NCBI RefSeq assembly: GCF_004116725.1
Contig: NZ_PDKG01000001.1
Span: forward strand, 310,001-374,000
Source: Arcobacter sp. CECT 8986
GTDB lineage: Bacteria > Campylobacterota > Campylobacteria > Campylobacterales > Arcobacteraceae
Direction: 5' to 3'
DNA: 64,000 nucleotides
Both the position numbers and the translations under genes were made by a program. The stretch's first letter is position 1. The number at the start of each line of letters is the position of its first letter. Below, piece by piece: positions 18,539 through 28,226 of the stretch. A model generated the notes under the pieces. That model did no database searches, had not been told where the DNA came from, and was given only the letters and a program-made list of their open reading frames with translations.

Positions 18539-18790
18539 TTGCTTGAAGAACAACCAAAAATTTTCTTAGATAAAATAGTTGAGAAAGTAAAAGAAGAGAG
18601 AAAAAAAAGAAATATTAGTCAATTAAAATTAGCTTCAATTTTAGATTTCAATTCACCAAACTATGTTGCTAAAATCGAAACTCGAAAACATAATGTCTCT
18701 TATAATTTAGTACATTTATGTAAAATTGCAAGAGCATTTGATATGGAAGTTATAGACTTCTTACCTAAAAGGCATAAACTAATAAAATAA
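18539..18790 (+). CDS. XRE-family DNA-binding protein
   Basis: This 83-residue helix-turn-helix protein of the XRE/Cro type (KKRNISQLKLASILDFNSPNYVAKIE) starts with TTG, with AGGTG about 9 bp upstream and no in-frame ATG. It has no partner toxin beside it. It is probably a small transcription regulator with unknown targets, and it converges on the TIGR02757 gene. Confidence 0.85.
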   Translation: MLEEQPKIFLDKIVEKVKEERKKRNISQLKLASILDFNSPNYVAKIETRKHNVSYNLVHLCKIARAFDMEVIDFLPKRHKLIK

Positions 18791-18798
18791 TTTAATAT

Positions 18799-19566
18799 TT
18801 ATATTAGTTTCTCTTGCCCTATTCTATATAGGGCAAAATCGTATTTAACTGGATCATTTTTATCGAACTTTTTTAATTTATTGGTTAGCTGTACTACTGA
18901 TTTTAAGTCATATGTTTTTCTATCAAGAAGTCCTAACTTTTGAGAAACTTTAAAAGTATGTGTATCAAGAGGTATCAATAAATCCTTTTTATCTATCTTA
19001 TCCCAAAGTCCCAAATCCAAGTTATCATCTCTTACCATCCATCTTAAAAACATATTCCATCTTTTATATGGTGCATTTCCTATATGTTTTATACTATTTT
19101 GCTTATCTCTTTTTAATCTACTTGAAACCAAAAAAGTAAATCCTTGCGAGTTATAATTTGCAATTTTGTAAATTTTTTCTATTAAAGTGTCAATTCCTTC
19201 TAAAATATTATTTTCTTTTTTGTATCCATCCCAAAATAAATTATTTAAACTATCTATTTGTTTTAGTCTTCTAAAAGTTTTAAAGATTACCTTTATATCA
19301 TTACTATTCTGAAATCTATAATAATATTTATCAAGTCCTTTGTCTATTTTTTCTTCATTTTCATTTAGTAACTCAAAGTCTAAACTGTCTAAAAATTTGA
19401 CAATAAGTGAAGCTTTGCCATATCCAAAAAGTGCACAAAGCAAAATTGCATATTCATCTTTATATCTACTTGCAACTAAAAGTGGGTCTGGTTTATCATA
19501 TGATAATTCAAAATCATTATTTCTGTTACAAACTTCGCTATCTAAGAGCTTTTTTACGTCTTTCAT
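18799..19566 (-). CDS. TIGR02757 (DUF2400) family protein
   Basis: The 255-residue protein shows the family pattern: an N-terminal segment with DPLLVASRYKD, an ALFGYG motif, PYKRWNMFLRWMVR and PLDTHTFKVSQKLGLL. The helical core resembles HhH-type DNA glycosylases (the LDTHT region), but no activity is established that I know of. It is divergent from the nitroreductase gene. Confidence 0.88.
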   Translation of the reverse strand: MKDVKKLLDSEVCNRNNDFELSYDKPDPLLVASRYKDEYAILLCALFGYGKASLIVKFLDSLDFELLNENEEKIDKGLDKYYYRFQNSNDIKVIFKTFRRLKQIDSLNNLFWDGYKKENNILEGIDTLIEKIYKIANYNSQGFTFLVSSRLKRDKQNSIKHIGNAPYKRWNMFLRWMVRDDNLDLGLWDKIDKKDLLIPLDTHTFKVSQKLGLLDRKTYDLKSVVQLTNKLKKFDKNDPVKYDFALYRIGQEKLI

Positions 19567-19628
19567 TATACAACCTGAAATTTTTTATTGGTATAATAAT
19601 AGCAGTAATTCAAAAAAAAGAGTGTTAA

Positions 19629-20213
19629 ATGAAATATAATGAACTAAAACAATTAGTAGAAGAAAGTAGATCAACAAGAAGATTTAAACAAGATTCAAAT
19701 ATAACTCAAGAAGATTTAAAAGAACTTGTTGATGTTGCAAGAATTACATCAAGTGCTAAAAATGCCCAACCTTTAAAATATATATTAGTTACAAACAAAC
19801 AATTGGTTGAAGCTTTATCACAAGCTACTGAGTGGGCAGCACACTTAGAAAACTGGACACAAAGCAAAGATGAGATGCCAAGTGCTTTTATTTTGATGTT
19901 AAATGATACAAATATTGATGGTTTTGCTATGTTTGATGCTGGAGTTAGTTATGAAGCTATTAGTTTAGCTGCAAGTGCTAAAAACCTTGATGTTTGTGCA
20001 TTAGCTTCAATAGATAGAGAAATCTGTAAAGATTTATTAGAGATTGACTACAAATATGAAGTACTTCTTGCTATTGCAATTGGTGAAGCAAATGAAACTG
20101 TAAAAATAGTTGATGTAAAAGATGGTGATACAGAATACTTTAGAGATGAACAAGACCAACATTGTGTTCCTAAAAGAGCACTAGATGAAGTAATCTTAGG
20201 AACTAATGAATGA
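19629..20213 (+). CDS. nitroreductase family flavoprotein
   Basis: The 194-residue protein has the N-terminal SRSTRRFKQD signature of FMN-dependent nitroreductases and the Ser/Asn-rich SSAKNAQPLKY motif. Such enzymes use NAD(P)H to reduce nitro or quinone compounds. It is on the short side for the family. Its stop overlaps the next start as ATGA, so it is cotranscribed with the SDR gene. Confidence 0.88.
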   Translation: MKYNELKQLVEESRSTRRFKQDSNITQEDLKELVDVARITSSAKNAQPLKYILVTNKQLVEALSQATEWAAHLENWTQSKDEMPSAFILMLNDTNIDGFAMFDAGVSYEAISLAASAKNLDVCALASIDREICKDLLEIDYKYEVLLAIAIGEANETVKIVDVKDGDTEYFRDEQDQHCVPKRALDEVILGTNE

Positions 20214-21034
20214 AGAACATCTTGATTACAGGATGTTCTTCAGGTATTGGATTTGAAAGTGCAAGGGTTCTAAAAGAATCTGGCTTTAAAGTATACGCAA
20301 CAGCAAGAAAGAAAAAAGATGTAAAAAGACTAAGAGAACTTGGTTTTATATCTTATAAACTGGATGTAACAAGTTCAAAAAACATAAAAAAAGTTCTTGA
20401 CAAAATCATACAAGAAGATATGAAACTTGATGCTGTTTTTAATAATGCAGGATATGGACAACCAGGTGCGGTTGAAGATATCTCTACTGATGCATTAAGA
20501 CAACAGTTTGAAACTAATCTATTTGGTTTACATGAAGTTACTACTCAAGCTATGAAAATATTTAGAAGACAAGGTTATGGAAAACTAATTCAACATAGTT
20601 CTGTACTTGGAATAATATCTTTAAAATTTAGAGGACCATATAATGCAAGTAAATATGCAATAGAAGGTCTATGCGATACTTTAAGACAAGAGTTAATAGG
20701 AAGTAATATCTATCTTAGTGTAATAAACACAGGGCCTGTTACTTCAAAATTTAGAGAAAATGCTCTTGCAAAATTTAGAGAAAATATAGATATAGAAAAT
20801 AGCTTTTTCAAAGCTACATATATAAATGAAGTGAAAAAAAGATTAGAATCTACTGATGACTCAAAAGCACCATTTAATTTACCACCTAGTTCAGTTGCAA
20901 ATGTTGCACTTGAAATAATGAACTCAAAAAAACCAAAGCCAAGATATTATGTGACAAAAGCTACTTATATTTTAGGATTTGCAAAAAGAGTTTTAAGTAC
21001 TGCTTTATTAGATAAGTTATTAAATAGAATTTAA
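20210..21034 (+). CDS. short-chain dehydrogenase/reductase
   Basis: The 274-residue classical SDR has the cofactor motif TGCSSGIG (7-14), NNAGYG and the catalytic YNASK with an upstream Ser (HSSVLG). The substrate is unknown. It is coupled to the nitroreductase by a 4-bp overlap, and a bidirectional terminator lies over its end. Confidence 0.9.
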   Translation: MKNILITGCSSGIGFESARVLKESGFKVYATARKKKDVKRLRELGFISYKLDVTSSKNIKKVLDKIIQEDMKLDAVFNNAGYGQPGAVEDISTDALRQQFETNLFGLHEVTTQAMKIFRRQGYGKLIQHSSVLGIISLKFRGPYNASKYAIEGLCDTLRQELIGSNIYLSVINTGPVTSKFRENALAKFRENIDIENSFFKATYINEVKKRLESTDDSKAPFNLPPSSVANVALEIMNSKKPKPRYYVTKATYILGFAKRVLSTALLDKLLNRI

Positions 21035-21056
21035 AAGAGAATAAAATTCTCTTTTA
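21032..21056. terminator. bidirectional terminator
   Basis: A perfect 11-bp stem (TAAAAGAGAAT, 21032-21042, paired with 21046-21056) with a 3-nt loop overlaps the stop codons of two convergent genes and has a T-run after it. Confidence 0.85.
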
Positions 21057-22766
21057 ATTTTTTGTTAGAAATGGTTTCCCATAAAATCTAACTGTAATAG
21101 CTAAAATAACAATAGCTATTGGAAGTAAGATACTAGCAGAGTATCCAAGTGCTGCTGGAATATATCCAAATACAATAGAAATAACACCTACAAATAATGC
21201 ATATGGTAACTGAGTTGAGATGTGATCCATATGGTCACAACTTGATCCCATAGATGAAAGAATAGATGTATCAGAAATTGGTGAACAATGATCACCAAAA
21301 ATTGCACCTGTTAAAACAGCCCCAATATTTAAGATAATATAATCATTTAAAGCAGTTGCTTCTAAACCTGTATTTAATCCAATTGCATTTGCTAAAGGAA
21401 TTGTTAAAGGCATTAAAATACCCATTGTTCCATATGAAGTACCAGTTGAAAAAGATATAACTGAACCAAATATAAAAATAACAGATGGAAGAACAAATTG
21501 TGGTGTAGAATCAGAAAGTAGTGATACTAAATAAACAGAAGTTCCAACTTCTTTAATTACAGAAGATATAGACCAAGCAAGAATTAAAATTACTGCTGTA
21601 ATAACTAAAGCTTTTACCCCATGAACCCAAGTTTCTAAAGCTTCAGATAGATTAAATATCTTTTGTTGCATACCCATAGCAATTGCTACAATTGAAGCAA
21701 ATAATGCAGCTTCAAAAAGTACGATAGAAGCATCAGCTCCACCAAAACAATCTCTAATTGATGCAAAAGAATAAGGATTTGCTTGAACTGCTTTTAAAGC
21801 TTCACCTTCTAAAGCATGTAATCCATTAAAATAAAATCCTAAAAATGAAACAATAATTAAAACAACAATAGGAATAATTGCATTCCAAATAGAGTACTCT
21901 ACATTTTTCTTAGGAGCCATTGCTGAAGACTCTTGATTTAAGTGCTCTTCTTCTTGTTTTTTATGTCTTGTAACTTTTCCTGTACTTGCAGCTCTTACTG
22001 CTGCTTTATGCATAGGTCCAAACTCTCTTAAGAAGTATGCTGTAAAAAATACAAATGCTAACATAAGAATATTATAGAATCTATAAGGAATAGTCTCAAC
22101 AAATATTGCATAAGCATTAATATCTGGTTGACCAATCATCGAATACGCATCTTTGATTAATGAGATTTCATACCCTATCCATGTAGAGATAAGTGCAATA
22201 CCTGCAATTGGAGCAGCTGTTGCATCAATAACAAATGCTAATTTTTCTCTTGCGATTTTTAATTTATCAGTAACTGGTCTCATAATTGGACCAATAATTA
22301 AAGAGTTTGCATAGTCATCAAAGAAGATAAAAAATCCCATTAACCAAGTATAAATCTGTGCACTTGCAGGAGTTTTTGCTTTAGTTGCAAGTTTTTGTGC
22401 GATTGCTCTTGGCCCACCCATTTTTGTAATAACTGCGATTAAACCACCAATTGTTAATACTTGTAAGATAATTCCGGCATTCCATGAGTCAGCCATAGAA
22501 CCAATCATTTTTCCAACCATATCAACAAAACCACTTACTAATGCGTTGAATATATTTGTATCAACTACATTTACCATAAACGTTCCTGTAAAAATCCCAA
22601 TAAATAAAGAGAAAATTACATTTCTAGTTATAAATGCAAGAATAATAGCAACTGCTGGTGGCAGTAAGGTGAAAGCCCCGAATAATTCTGCATTTTGTTT
22701 ATTATCTGCCATTAGCATTATTGGTAAAAGAACTAATAGCAACAAACTACTTGTCAATTTCTTCAA
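21054..22766 (-). CDS. NhaC-type Na+/H+ antiporter
   Basis: The 570-residue polytopic membrane protein has a signal-like N-terminus (cut near LMADNKQ) and about 12 membrane segments. Conserved motifs include IFFDDYANSLIIGPIMRP and a late GAIFGDHCSPISDTSILSS, typical of NhaC-family Na+/H+ antiporters. A charged loop of about 35 residues follows the segment near residue 240. It is a single gene that probably exports sodium, which fits a marine or brackish organism. Confidence 0.88.
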   Translation of the reverse strand: MKKLTSSLLLLVLLPIMLMADNKQNAELFGAFTLLPPAVAIILAFITRNVIFSLFIGIFTGTFMVNVVDTNIFNALVSGFVDMVGKMIGSMADSWNAGIILQVLTIGGLIAVITKMGGPRAIAQKLATKAKTPASAQIYTWLMGFFIFFDDYANSLIIGPIMRPVTDKLKIAREKLAFVIDATAAPIAGIALISTWIGYEISLIKDAYSMIGQPDINAYAIFVETIPYRFYNILMLAFVFFTAYFLREFGPMHKAAVRAASTGKVTRHKKQEEEHLNQESSAMAPKKNVEYSIWNAIIPIVVLIIVSFLGFYFNGLHALEGEALKAVQANPYSFASIRDCFGGADASIVLFEAALFASIVAIAMGMQQKIFNLSEALETWVHGVKALVITAVILILAWSISSVIKEVGTSVYLVSLLSDSTPQFVLPSVIFIFGSVISFSTGTSYGTMGILMPLTIPLANAIGLNTGLEATALNDYIILNIGAVLTGAIFGDHCSPISDTSILSSMGSSCDHMDHISTQLPYALFVGVISIVFGYIPAALGYSASILLPIAIVILAITVRFYGKPFLTKN

Positions 22767-22840
22767 ATTTAAGTCTCCATGTAAAATTTCACAATTTTAA
22801 CATAAAAATGATTTGATAATGATTTATAGATTGCTTAAAT

Positions 22841-22859
22841 AATAGCATATTAAGCTATT
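22841..22859. terminator. weak hairpin after the permease gene
   Basis: A 6-bp stem (AATAGC with GCTATT) and 7-nt loop, with a T-run on the plus side, lie just beyond the permease stop. Confidence 0.4.
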
Positions 22860-22865
22860 TTTTAG

Positions 22866-23663
22866 TTAGTTTAGTGCCTCTTTTGTATTGGCAATTTGTT
22901 GTAAATAATCAGAGATTTGAATCAAACAAAAAGTAACTAAAAATATAAATAATCCAGGAAAGAAACTAACCCACCAAGCTATATCAATTACAGCTTTTCC
23001 ATCACTTAAAAGACTTCCCCAAGACATATCAGGAGGATTTATACCAAGTCCTAAAAAAGATAGACCAGATTCTGCTAAGATAGCTCCACCTACTCCAAAA
23101 GTAAAAGATATTAAAAATATCGGAGCAAGAAGTGGTGCAAAATATTTAAAAATAATTTTAGTATTTGAAACATTTGCAAGTTTTAGTATTTTGATAAAAG
23201 GTTTGTTTGAAATAGCAAAACTTTCACTTCTAATAAGTCTTGCCATACTCATCCAACCTGTAATAGAAATCACCACAATTAAGACAATTGCAGAAGCTTG
23301 AATATAAGATACTAAAGCTAATAAAAGAAAAAAAGTAGGAAAAGTCAAAAACAAATCAATCAAAACTACAATAGATTTATCAATTGTACCTTTAAAATAT
23401 CCAGCTGTTATTCCTATAAAAAGACCAATAAAAGAAGTAATACTTGCAGATAAAAGTCCTATTATTAAAGATGTTTGTCCACCTAATAAAACCCTTGCTA
23501 AAACATCTCTTCCAAGTCTATCTGTACCTAAAAGATGAGAGAAAGAAGGTGAAGATAATATCTCATTTGGATTTAGTTCAAATGCAGATACCGTGTAAAA
23601 AAAAGGCAATATAAATATAGTAATAAAAATAGCTACTAATATATATATTGCGACTTTAAACAT
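22866..23663 (-). CDS. ABC transporter permease, DppC/OppC type
   Basis: The 265-residue protein has about six membrane segments, the DppC-type N-terminal motif LLGTDRLGRDVLARVLLGG and the EAA-like loop ESGLSFLGLGINPPDMSWG. It belongs to peptide/nickel-type importers. No DppB partner, ATPase or binding protein lies in the window, so the partners must be elsewhere. It starts 2 bp after the rsmD stop. Confidence 0.88.
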   Translation of the reverse strand: MFKVAIYILVAIFITIFILPFFYTVSAFELNPNEILSSPSFSHLLGTDRLGRDVLARVLLGGQTSLIIGLLSASITSFIGLFIGITAGYFKGTIDKSIVVLIDLFLTFPTFFLLLALVSYIQASAIVLIVVISITGWMSMARLIRSESFAISNKPFIKILKLANVSNTKIIFKYFAPLLAPIFLISFTFGVGGAILAESGLSFLGLGINPPDMSWGSLLSDGKAVIDIAWWVSFFPGLFIFLVTFCLIQISDYLQQIANTKEALN

Positions 23664-23665
23664 CT

Positions 23666-24274
23666 TTATTTTTCTTCTTTTACATAGTAAGATAGAGAAC
23701 TTTTTCCAAACTTCTTAGTTTTTTTAAGTTGAAATTTTCCTAATGTTTCTGGCATAGATAAACTACTTACATGTTCAAATGTAATCATGTAGATATTATC
23801 ATTTTCTATTTGTCTTACTATCTCAAAAGATTTTTCATATACTTCTTCCATACCATCTCTATAATCAAAAGGTGGGTCTATGTATACAACTATTTCATCG
23901 TTTGAATTTTTTAAACTATTTAAAATAGAAGGCAACTGAACAAATGTATCACCATACATTGTTTGACAACTATTTGCATCTATTGCTTTGCAGTTTTTAA
24001 CTAAGATATTATAAGAGTTTTTATCTATTTCTACAAAGTATGCTCTTTTTACACCTCTACTTACAGCTTCAAGTCCGATACTTCCACTTCCAGCAAAAGC
24101 TTCAACAAAAATTTTGTCTATTAAATCAAATTGTAAAACATTAAAAAATGACTCTTTTAATCTAGACTTTGAACTTCTTGTCACATCAAGTGATGGTAGT
24201 TCTAACTTTTTACCTTTATATTTACCTGCAATTATATGTGTTGTTAGTGTATTGTTGTTATTATTTTTCATCAA
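23666..24274 (-). CDS. rsmD: 16S rRNA (guanine(966)-N2)-methyltransferase
   Basis: The 202-residue protein has the RsmD pattern: GKYKGKKLELP near the N-terminus, TRSSKSRLKESFFNVL, the SAM motif VEAFAGSGSIGLEAVSRG and the catalytic DPPF in VYIDPPFDYRDGM. It methylates G966 of 16S rRNA. The start may be ATG at 24274 or one codon in (MM). It is followed closely by the permease gene. Confidence 0.93.
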   Translation of the reverse strand: MMKNNNNNTLTTHIIAGKYKGKKLELPSLDVTRSSKSRLKESFFNVLQFDLIDKIFVEAFAGSGSIGLEAVSRGVKRAYFVEIDKNSYNILVKNCKAIDANSCQTMYGDTFVQLPSILNSLKNSNDEIVVYIDPPFDYRDGMEEVYEKSFEIVRQIENDNIYMITFEHVSSLSMPETLGKFQLKKTKKFGKSSLSYYVKEEK

Positions 24275-24401
24275 ACTATATTTACTTTCTATTTTATTTT
24301 ATTTGAAATTATATTTACAATAATGTTAAAGATTAGTTAATAATCATTGAAATTATATTTAGTAGTTAATTATTTTAGAATATTTTAGTTTTGTAAAATT
24401 T

Positions 24402-24424
24402 GCAAGATAGAAAAACTATCTTGC
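24402..24424. terminator. terminator of rny
   Basis: A perfect 9-bp stem (GCAAGATAG, 24402-24410, with 24416-24424) and 5-nt loop overlap the rny stop. On the minus strand it is followed by a short T-rich tract. Confidence 0.7.
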
Positions 24425-25963
24425 ATAACTTTCAGCTCTTAACTCTCTGATAACATTTACTTTAATCTCACCAGGGTATTGAACTTTTTCTTCTATCTCT
24501 TGTGCAATTTCATTTGCAAGTAATACAGCCTCATCATCATTTACTAATTCAGCTTTTACAATTACTCTTACTTCTCTACCAGCATTAATTGCAAAGGCAT
24601 TTACAACACCTGTTTTACTTGTAGAGATATTTTCAACCTCTTCTACTCTTTTTAAGAAGCTTTCAAGAACTTCTCTTCTTGCACCTGGTCTTGCTGCACT
24701 TAAAGCATCAGCGGCACAAACAGCAGCACTCTCTACATTTATTGGCTCTTCATGTCCATGGTGTGCATAGATTGCATTTATTACTGTTTCATCTTCATCA
24801 TAACGTTTACACATCTCTGCACCTAAATGTACATGAGAACCTGGCATATCATGAGTAAGTGCTTTTCCAATATCATGTAACAATCCTGCACGTCTTGCTA
24901 GTATTGGATCTCCATCCATTTGAGCAGCTAATAATCCAGCCAAGTTTGCAACTTCTAATGTATGTTTTAAAGCATTTTGACCATATGAAGCTCTATATCT
25001 TAATCTACCAACAAGTTTAACTAATTCAGGATGCATAGAACCAATACCAAGTTCTAAGATAACATCTTCACCCTCTTTTTGAATATTTTTATCAAACTCA
25101 TGTTTTACTTTTTTGTAAATCTCTTCAATTCTTGCAGGTTGAATTCTTCCATCCTCAAGTAATTCAGCTATTGTTTTTGTAGCAATAGCACGTCTGTAAA
25201 GATTGAAAGAAGAGATAGTTATAGTATTTGGTGTATCATCAATAATAATATCAACCCCTAATAACATCTCTAAGGCTTTGATATTTCTTCCTTCTTTACC
25301 AATAATTTTACCTTTAGTCTCTTCATCACTTAAAGGTATATTATTTATCAATCTTTCTGCGGCAAATTCACCTGCATATCTTGTAACTGCTTGAGATAAC
25401 ATATTGTTTACCTCTTCTTTTGCATTTACTTCTGCAGCTTTATATTTTTTTCTAAAGATTGATGCAATTTGAGCTCTACTATCCTCTTTTACTTTTTCTA
25501 GCATTAACTCTTTTGCTTCTTCAATTGTAAGACCTGAAGCATTTTCTAAAACTTTAATTGCTTTAGTGATTTTGTCATCATATGTTTTTTGTTGTTTTTT
25601 CAGACCTTGTTGAATTGTCGTGATTTTTTTATTTTTTTCAATAATTTCATCTTTTTGCTCTTGGATAGTTCTCAATTCATTTTCAAGATGTTTATTTAAC
25701 TCTTTTTCTTTTCTTTCTATCTTGAAAGCCATCTCATCATACTCTTTTTTAGCTGCTCGGAACTCTTTGTCATAATCTCTTTTTGCTTTAACTTGAGCAT
25801 CTTTTAGTATTACTTCTGCTTCGTGTTCAATAACTTTTGCTTTCGCTTTTGCTTGCTCTATTAATATATCAAACTTAGCACTGTAAAATTTCTTAACAAT
25901 CAAAACACTAATCAAAGCAGTAAGTAATGCCGTAACAATACCCACAACTATTGATTCCATCAT
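24416..25963 (-). CDS. rny: ribonuclease Y
   Basis: The protein has about 515 residues: an N-terminal membrane anchor, a long charged coiled coil (to about 200), a KH domain (GKEGRNIKALEMLLGVDIIIDDTP) and an HD domain (LLHDIGKALTHDMPGSH, then AHHGHEEP). RNase Y is a membrane-bound endonuclease that starts mRNA decay. I favour the ATG at 25963, preceded by GGAGAT at a 6-bp distance, giving MMESIVVG; a TTG at 25981 would add six residues. It starts 22 bp after the 5-FCL gene in the same direction. Confidence 0.95.
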   Translation of the reverse strand: MMESIVVGIVTALLTALISVLIVKKFYSAKFDILIEQAKAKAKVIEHEAEVILKDAQVKAKRDYDKEFRAAKKEYDEMAFKIERKEKELNKHLENELRTIQEQKDEIIEKNKKITTIQQGLKKQQKTYDDKITKAIKVLENASGLTIEEAKELMLEKVKEDSRAQIASIFRKKYKAAEVNAKEEVNNMLSQAVTRYAGEFAAERLINNIPLSDEETKGKIIGKEGRNIKALEMLLGVDIIIDDTPNTITISSFNLYRRAIATKTIAELLEDGRIQPARIEEIYKKVKHEFDKNIQKEGEDVILELGIGSMHPELVKLVGRLRYRASYGQNALKHTLEVANLAGLLAAQMDGDPILARRAGLLHDIGKALTHDMPGSHVHLGAEMCKRYDEDETVINAIYAHHGHEEPINVESAAVCAADALSAARPGARREVLESFLKRVEEVENISTSKTGVVNAFAINAGREVRVIVKAELVNDDEAVLLANEIAQEIEEKVQYPGEIKVNVIRELRAESYAR

Positions 25964-25985
25964 TATTATCTCCATATTCAAAACC

Positions 25986-26522
25986 TTAATGTGTAATTAT
26001 ATAATCAGCTTGAATATCGTAATCATTAGATAATATTTCGGGCGTTTTACAAAGTTTAAGTTGAGTAAAAACAATACAAGGTTTATAATTTAACCTATAA
26101 AAAAACCTATCATACATTCCTTTTCCAAAACCAATTCTCTTGCATAGTCCATCAATACCAACAACAGGTACAATAGCTACGTCAATTTTTTTCCCTTTAA
26201 ACAGGGAATTATTTGGCTCTTTGATACCAAATTTTTTTGTTTTTAATGGTAATCGATACTTAACTACTTTGAAGCTATCGTCCACCATGTAAGGAACATA
26301 AACATCGACTTTCTCTCTTCTTAGTATGTTTATCAATGGTTTTACGTCCACTTCCATCCCCATTGGAACATATAAAAGTACGGTTTTTGCTCTATAATTC
26401 TTGATAAATGTATATAATTTTCTTACTATTTTTTTATTTTTATAAATCTTTGAAAAACGACTCTCAAATTCTAATCTTTTAATACACGATTTTCTAAAAT
26501 CACTTTTGTGACTATTTTCCAT
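25986..26522 (-). CDS. 5-formyltetrahydrofolate cyclo-ligase
   Basis: This 178-residue protein of the 5-FCL family has a basic N-terminus, VDVYVPYMVDD, KFGIKEPNN and the ATP/substrate motif GFGKGMYDRFF. It makes 5,10-methenyl-THF from 5-formyl-THF with ATP. It is cotranscribed with rny and divergent from the TlpA-like gene. Confidence 0.92.
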   Translation of the reverse strand: MENSHKSDFRKSCIKRLEFESRFSKIYKNKKIVRKLYTFIKNYRAKTVLLYVPMGMEVDVKPLINILRREKVDVYVPYMVDDSFKVVKYRLPLKTKKFGIKEPNNSLFKGKKIDVAIVPVVGIDGLCKRIGFGKGMYDRFFYRLNYKPCIVFTQLKLCKTPEILSNDYDIQADYIITH

Positions 26523-26583
26523 ATTTAAGCCTTACTTAGGTAAAATTCTTACCCAGCAAAATATTTTACCAAAAGGAATTAAA

Positions 26584-27144
26584 ATGCAGTTTAAGAAAAT
26601 ATCATTTCTTGCAATTTTATCAATAGTTTTACTCACAGGTTGTGGTGATTCTAAGAAGAAAGAAGATGGTAAAGTTAAAGCTGAAGTAAAAACGCAATTC
26701 CAATTAAATGATACAAATGGAACAGTAATAAATATAAAAAAAGATAGTGATAAAATTATTGTAAATGAGTATAAAGATAAAATAATTTTATTAGATTTTT
26801 TTACAACTTGGTGTGAACCGTGTCAAGCAGAGATACCACAATTAAACAACTTGCAATCAAAATATGCAGATAATTTTAAAATAATTTCTATTGCAATGGC
26901 ACAAAAAGATGGAACACTACCAACAACTGAAGCTTTAAAAGAATACAAAGAAAAATATAATATCAATTATCAAGTAGCAAATGGCGAAGAGGTATTAGAA
27001 TTATCTAAAAATTTAGGTGGAATAAAAACTATTCCTACTATTATGCTAGTTGATACAAAAGGTAACATAAAAGAGACATACATTGGTGTTGTACCTGAAG
27101 AGATGTTAGAGATTGATATAAAAAAAGCACTTGGGAATAAATAA
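26584..27144 (+). CDS. TlpA-like thioredoxin-fold lipoprotein
   Basis: The 186-residue protein has a lipobox ending LTGC (Cys20), so it is a lipid-anchored periplasmic protein. It carries a thioredoxin-like domain with WCEPC (Cys77, Cys80) and a cis-Pro region KTIPTIM. It probably reduces periplasmic disulfides or serves cytochrome c maturation. Its stop overlaps the ftsY start as TAATG. Confidence 0.92.
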   Translation: MQFKKISFLAILSIVLLTGCGDSKKKEDGKVKAEVKTQFQLNDTNGTVINIKKDSDKIIVNEYKDKIILLDFFTTWCEPCQAEIPQLNNLQSKYADNFKIISIAMAQKDGTLPTTEALKEYKEKYNINYQVANGEEVLELSKNLGGIKTIPTIMLVDTKGNIKETYIGVVPEEMLEIDIKKALGNK

Positions 27145-28202
27145 TGTTTAGTTTTTTTAAGAAGAAAAAAGAAGAAAAAAAAGAAGAAGAACTTCCTTTA
27201 GTTGAAGAGCAACAAGAAGAGATATCTTCTACACCGGTTCAAGAAGAAATAGTAGAAGAACCAAAAGAGCAAGAAGTAGAAGAGATAAAAGATGAAGTTG
27301 TAGAGCAAAAAGAAGAACCAACAGAAAAAAGAGGTTTCTTTTCTAAAGCTTTAGAAAAAACTTTTGCAAATATTAAAACTATTGTTCCTCATAGAAAAGA
27401 GAAAATTAGTTTTGATGATGTTGAAGAACTTTTAATCGAAGCAGATATGGAGTATGAAATCATAGAAAAAGCTATGGATGGATTACCTGAAATGATTACA
27501 AGAAAACAGTTAAGACACAGACTTGTAATGCTTTTTGAACATGCACCAGATGTTGACTTATCTAATTTACCAAAACCTTTTGTTAGATTAATTATTGGGG
27601 TAAATGGAGCAGGAAAAACTACAACTATTGCAAAACTTGCTACAAGAGAAAAAAGAAATAACAAATCAGTTATTTTAGGTGCTGGTGATACATTTAGAGC
27701 AGCAGCAATTGAACAACTTTCTACTTGGGCAGATAAAATTGATGTTCCAATTATCAAAACAAAACAAGGACATGATCCAAGTGCAGTTGCATACGATACA
27801 ATTTCTTCAGCAGTTGCAAGAGGTATTGATAATGTTATTATTGATACAGCAGGAAGATTACAAACACAAACAAACTTAAACAACGAATTGAAAAAAATTG
27901 TAAGAGTTTGTTCAAAAGCTATGCCAGATTCACCTCATCAAAAGTTACTAATTATTGATGGGACTCAAGGAAATAGTGCAATTGCTCAAGCAAAAGCATT
28001 TAATGAAATGGTTCATGTTGATGGAATTATAGTTACTAAACTTGATGGAACAGCAAAAGGTGGAGCACTTTTTTCTATTTCTAATCAACTTGAATTACCA
28101 ATTTTCTACGTTGGTGTAGGAGAAAAACAAGACGACTTAATTGAGTTTAGTCCTGATGAATTTGTTGATAGTTTATTAGACGAAATATATACTCAAGAAT
28201 AA
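27144..28202 (+). CDS. ftsY: signal recognition particle receptor FtsY
   Basis: The 352-residue protein has an acidic, Lys/Glu-rich N-terminal A domain (1-60) and the NG GTPase domain: GVNGAGKTTTIAKLA, DTFRAAAIEQL, DTAGRLQ and TKLDGTAKGGA. It docks SRP-ribosome complexes at the membrane. It is translationally coupled to the TlpA-like lipoprotein gene. Confidence 0.97.
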   Translation: MFSFFKKKKEEKKEEELPLVEEQQEEISSTPVQEEIVEEPKEQEVEEIKDEVVEQKEEPTEKRGFFSKALEKTFANIKTIVPHRKEKISFDDVEELLIEADMEYEIIEKAMDGLPEMITRKQLRHRLVMLFEHAPDVDLSNLPKPFVRLIIGVNGAGKTTTIAKLATREKRNNKSVILGAGDTFRAAAIEQLSTWADKIDVPIIKTKQGHDPSAVAYDTISSAVARGIDNVIIDTAGRLQTQTNLNNELKKIVRVCSKAMPDSPHQKLLIIDGTQGNSAIAQAKAFNEMVHVDGIIVTKLDGTAKGGALFSISNQLELPIFYVGVGEKQDDLIEFSPDEFVDSLLDEIYTQE

Positions 28203-28226
28203 TCTTAAACTAAAAAGAGGTGATTA

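Noticed and set aside
27389-27883. Long open frame on the minus strand inside ftsY
   Set aside because: It is antisense to a fully conserved GTPase, has no plausible domain and is rich in Ser/Ile runs from reversed codons.
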